Shown: positions 5,810-7,941 of the stretch, one piece after another | Numbering within the stretch: position 1 is the stretch's first letter | Layout: every line of letters begins with the position of its first letter | Assembly: GCA_947177315.1 (NCBI GenBank) | Contig: CAMWTX010000066.1 | Span: 1-7,941, forward strand | Source of the DNA: an uncultured Bacteroidales bacterium | GTDB taxonomy: Bacteria > Bacteroidota > Bacteroidia > Bacteroidales > P3 | Direction: 5' to 3' | Length of the DNA: 7,941 bases | The notes under the pieces: generated by a model | What the model was told of the DNA's origin: nothing | The model's input: only the letters and a program-made list of their open reading frames with translations | Databases searched by the model: none | Translations under genes and position numbers: made by a program

Positions 5810-6678
5810 AAAACCGGATACTTTTCCAGAACGGCGCATAATTGCACATCGTTCATGTTTTGTTTTCGGTTTTGCTGAGACAAATGGGAGCCTTTATGAA
5901 AAAACTGAAATAAGTCGTCGAAAGAATATTGCTTTGTTTTTCTGTCTGTCAATCGATGCTCGGTACCTTTTTTTCTTGCCATAGCCCAAAACCAAATATC
6001 ATCGGCAAGAGGACAGATATCCATAAAACAATCTTGGCAAAAAACATCTTCGTGCAGCGACTGCGGCGGATAAAGAATGCCACCGACCCCCACGGGAAAA
6101 AGAAGTTTTTGGGGGTCTTTTTTGGCATTTCTCACTATTTCCCATGTTTTGTAGGGTGTCAGTGTTCCTTCGTCTGAAAGAGCAGGATATACGGCGTGTG
6201 TACAACAAATGCTAGTAGGAGACTTTTCGTGCTCCTTGTTCAAGGTGCACAATAAATCTCTTGAATAAATAACATCGTCATCTACAGTAACTATCACATC
6301 TTTGGGCGCTATCTTCAAGGTGGGTATCAATTTTGTATAGGAACGGATATCTTCGCAAAACCTGTATTCCACACCATATTTCTCCAGATTTTTAAGTCTT
6401 TTTGGCAAATTGTCTTCCGTCCATTCGTCACGAGACAGCCAAAGAATAATACGGTTGGGGGGCAAGGATTGCTTGAGCATGGAAACCAAGGTATAGTAAA
6501 CAACTTTATAAACCCGTCTTCCATAACTAGTTAAGGAAACAATGCAATTTGAACCCTCGTCTTTTCTTTCCAACGGATAAATCTTTCCCGGTCCGAAAAT
6601 ATCTATTTTCCATTTCATACAATAACCCACCATTACCTTGCATAAAATCAAAAATTTATTTACAATATTGAAAATCAT
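5806..6678 (-). CDS. Glycosyltransferase, GT-A type with DDD motif
   Basis: This 290-residue cytoplasmic or membrane-associated glycosyltransferase probably adds one sugar to the lipid-linked repeat unit. After a hydrophobic N-terminal stretch, IVSLTSYGRR (about 46-55) begins a Rossmann-like GT-A fold. QSLPPNRIILWLS (about 70-82) matches the nucleotide-binding half of the family. VTVDDDVIY (130-138) contains the metal-binding DxD-type motif. GVGGILYP (197-204) and ADDIWFW (225-231) fit the acceptor and catalytic-base region, and a late NDVQL (276-280) is typical of this capsule-locus group. The sugar donor cannot be predicted. A TTG nine codons upstream (6705) would overlap the preceding gene; ATG 6678 is preferred because it lies 13 nt after that gene's TAG stop behind an A-rich leader typical of Bacteroidota. 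ATG 6618, just before KWKIDIFGPG, is another possible start. Confidence 0.82.
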   Translation of the reverse strand: MIFNIVNKFLILCKVMVGYCMKWKIDIFGPGKIYPLERKDEGSNCIVSLTSYGRRVYKVVYYTLVSMLKQSLPPNRIILWLSRDEWTEDNLPKRLKNLEKYGVEYRFCEDIRSYTKLIPTLKIAPKDVIVTVDDDVIYSRDLLCTLNKEHEKSPTSICCTHAVYPALSDEGTLTPYKTWEIVRNAKKDPQKLLFPVGVGGILYPPQSLHEDVFCQDCFMDICPLADDIWFWAMARKKGTEHRLTDRKTKQYSFDDLFQFFHKGSHLSQQNRKQNMNDVQLCAVLEKYPVL

Positions 6679-6691
6679 TGTTTTTATTTTT

Positions 6692-7780
6692 CTATTTGTT
6701 GACAATGGCTTCCTTGTGCATTAAGAAAGTTTCTTTCAAAACAGCTTTCCTTTGAGCACTCTCTTTACGTAATCTACGTAATAAAGATGCTGTTTCTATC
6801 CTGGATATTCCATTCCGCAACATCAAGGCTCTGATATAGGGCAAATAGAGGGCTTTCCAAAAGAAAAACATCGTTTTGGAATAATGTTGCCGCACATCGA
6901 TAAAACGGTTCAGATAATAGGTATATATCTGTCTCTCGGAATCAACCTTTTTTCGTGCCATGCCAACTTTGTGATAGATGACCGAGTTAAGCACACAGGC
7001 CATTTTCTTGCCTTCTTCCTGCATCCGTAACGAAAAATCGAAGTCTTCCTCACCAAAGAAAAACCGGTTGGTGAACAAATCTGTTTTTTCGGTGGGAGAA
7101 AAGGGCGTTTGAGCGTATTTCTTCGACTTTTTACGCAAGCGGGCATCGGGATATCCCAACAACTCGCGTTTTACAAAGAGGGCACAACCGGTAATCATCC
7201 CGATGTTTATAAAACCCCGCCGTGCGTAGCGGGACTTTTCGAGTTCCTCCACGGGTTTGTTGCCATAGAAGTATTTGCACAATCCGAAAAACATCTTTCC
7301 TCCGCAGTTCCAAATCTTGTTCCGAGGGTCGGCATAGCGGATTTGGGGCGTGAGCGCCACGTATTGCGGATGTTCGCGTGCAAATGTTTCGAGCTTTTCC
7401 AAAAAGTCGGGTTCCACCAAGGTGTCGTTGTTAAGCAGCAGATAGTGGCTCGGCTTGGAGGAGCCCGCATTCTCCGCCAACTGTTCCACCAAGGCGATGC
7501 CTAAGTTATTGCCTTTGGCGAAGCCATAATTTTCTTTCAAACAGTATACTATACCCTGCCCCGCCTTCAAGGGAGAAGAAGGTGTTTCCCCTTGCTTCAC
7601 CAAAGAAAAATCCTTGCCGCTATTTTTCAGAAATGAAGTGATTTCTTGCACCGATTCATTTTCGGAATCGTTGTCCACCACCGCCCATACGAAATCCTGC
7701 TTCGCACAGGCAAAAAGCGAGGCAAGACACTCGATGGTATCCTTGAAGCCGTTCCAGTTAAGTATAATAATAACCGTCAT
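6692..7780 (-). CDS. Glycosyltransferase family 2, WbbL/rhamnosyltransferase-like
   Basis: This 362-residue protein shows classic GT2 organisation of the WbbL/RgpF-like branch. It opens with VIIILNWNG (3-11), has VVDNDS (34-39) for nucleotide binding, ENYGFAKGNNLGI (83-95), the LLLNNDT motif (114-120) that stands in for DxD, ITGCALFVKRE (196-206) and the GEEDFDFSLR block (243-252) with the presumed catalytic acidic residues, then YHKVG. The C-terminal part is basic with aromatic helices that could sit on the membrane. Rhamnose transfer is common in this branch, but the donor is not certain. About 20-25 extra residues (roughly 209-238) separate the TGCALF and GEEDF blocks compared with typical members. 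ATG 7780 is chosen because the MTVIIILNWNG start is canonical; an upstream ORF extension to 7876 would run into the preceding gene. It is 58 nt downstream of the partial flippase gene. Confidence 0.9.
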   Translation of the reverse strand: MTVIIILNWNGFKDTIECLASLFACAKQDFVWAVVDNDSENESVQEITSFLKNSGKDFSLVKQGETPSSPLKAGQGIVYCLKENYGFAKGNNLGIALVEQLAENAGSSKPSHYLLLNNDTLVEPDFLEKLETFAREHPQYVALTPQIRYADPRNKIWNCGGKMFFGLCKYFYGNKPVEELEKSRYARRGFINIGMITGCALFVKRELLGYPDARLRKKSKKYAQTPFSPTEKTDLFTNRFFFGEEDFDFSLRMQEEGKKMACVLNSVIYHKVGMARKKVDSERQIYTYYLNRFIDVRQHYSKTMFFFWKALYLPYIRALMLRNGISRIETASLLRRLRKESAQRKAVLKETFLMHKEAIVNK

Positions 7781-7809
7781 AAAATCCAAACCTTTCCAAA
7801 AAAGGGATG

Positions 7810-7842
7810 CAAAGATAAGGCTTTTGAAGCAAAGATTTTCAA
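7810..7842 (-). promoter_or_regulatory. Possible internal promoter before the GT2 gene
   Basis: On the minus strand TATCTTTG (7817-7810) is a perfect -7 consensus match, in the same TTATCTTTGCAT context as the ligase promoter. A TTG (7842-7840) lies 22 bp upstream, slightly longer than the usual spacing, and overlaps the stop region of the preceding gene. This sits in the 58-nt gap, the longest spacer of the cluster, about 29 bp before the GT2 ATG. It may allow the downstream genes to be transcribed independently of the flippase gene. Confidence 0.45.
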
Positions 7843-7941
7843 CGCAGGCGGTATAATCCGAGCAGACAGGCCACAAAGAGCACGGCTTCGGAAAGGGTCA
7901 TCGCCCACGAACCGGCTTCCGCCCCGAGAAAAGAGGCTGTG
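7839..7941 (-). CDS. C-terminus of an integral-membrane protein, probably Wzx-like flippase (partial)
   Basis: The minus strand is open from the window edge to a TGA at 7839-7841. It encodes 33 residues that include TLSEAVLFVACLLGLYRLR at the very end. This is one hydrophobic helix closing with a short basic tail, which is how Wzx/polysaccharide-export (MATE-like) flippases often end. The assignment relies mainly on position, at the upstream side of glycosyltransferase and polymerase genes in the same direction, and on the hydrophobic character. Another membrane protein of the locus is possible. The rest of the gene lies beyond the window. Confidence 0.5.
   Translation of the reverse strand, partial: TASFLGAEAGSWAMTLSEAVLFVACLLGLYRLR

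Noticed and set aside
7109..7504. 131-codon plus-strand ORF
   Set aside because: It is antisense to the well-supported GT2 gene and shows no family features.
7781..7876. N-terminal extension of the GT2 protein
   Set aside because: It would add 32 residues before a canonical GT2 start and overlap the end of the preceding membrane-protein gene.

Overview
This window looks like part of a surface-polysaccharide (O-antigen or capsule) locus from a member of the Bacteroidota, most likely the Bacteroidales. Four points support this. Sequences matching the Bacteroidota -7 promoter element (TAnnTTTG) or close to it sit in front of several genes. Start codons lack clear Shine-Dalgarno sequences and often have A-rich leaders. 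The lipoprotein has a Bacteroidota-style signal peptide. A sigma-54 (rpoN) N-terminus of the Bacteroidota kind lies at the left edge. Species cannot be fixed from the sequence alone.

Layout, left to right. At 1-53 (minus) is the very beginning of rpoN, divergent from a FemAB/GNAT-like acyltransferase at 141-956 (plus). Convergent with that gene, and overlapping it by 108 bp, is a WaaL/Wzy_C-type O-antigen ligase or polymerase (849-2243, minus). Divergent from the ligase is a lipoprotein carrying a formylglycine-generating-enzyme-like (SUMF1) domain (2295-3164, plus). Its end overlaps, by 20 bp, the end of a long minus-strand cluster. That cluster is transcribed right to left: the last 33 codons of an integral-membrane protein, probably a Wzx-type flippase (7839-7941); a WbbL-like family 2 glycosyltransferase (6692-7780); a second DxD-type glycosyltransferase (5806-6678); and two tandem paralogous polytopic membrane proteins that resemble repeat-unit polymerases (4568-5809 and 3145-4563). 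Gaps in the cluster are 58, 13, -4 and 4 nt.

A coherent inferred scheme is that the two glycosyltransferases extend a lipid-linked oligosaccharide at the cytoplasmic face, the flippase exports it, one or both of the paralogous membrane proteins polymerise it, and the WaaL-like protein polymerises it or transfers it to an acceptor. The acyltransferase may decorate a surface polymer. The FGE-like lipoprotein is probably periplasmic and its role is unknown; it lacks one of the two catalytic cysteines of true FGE.

The most unusual features are a five-copy 27-nt (9-residue) degenerate repeat inserted into a predicted periplasmic loop of the downstream polymerase paralog only, the tandem duplication itself, the degenerate FGE-like lipoprotein inside a glycan locus, and the 108-bp antiparallel coding overlap. 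No RNA genes, insertion sequences or CRISPR arrays were seen. There is no gene-free stretch above 300 bases.
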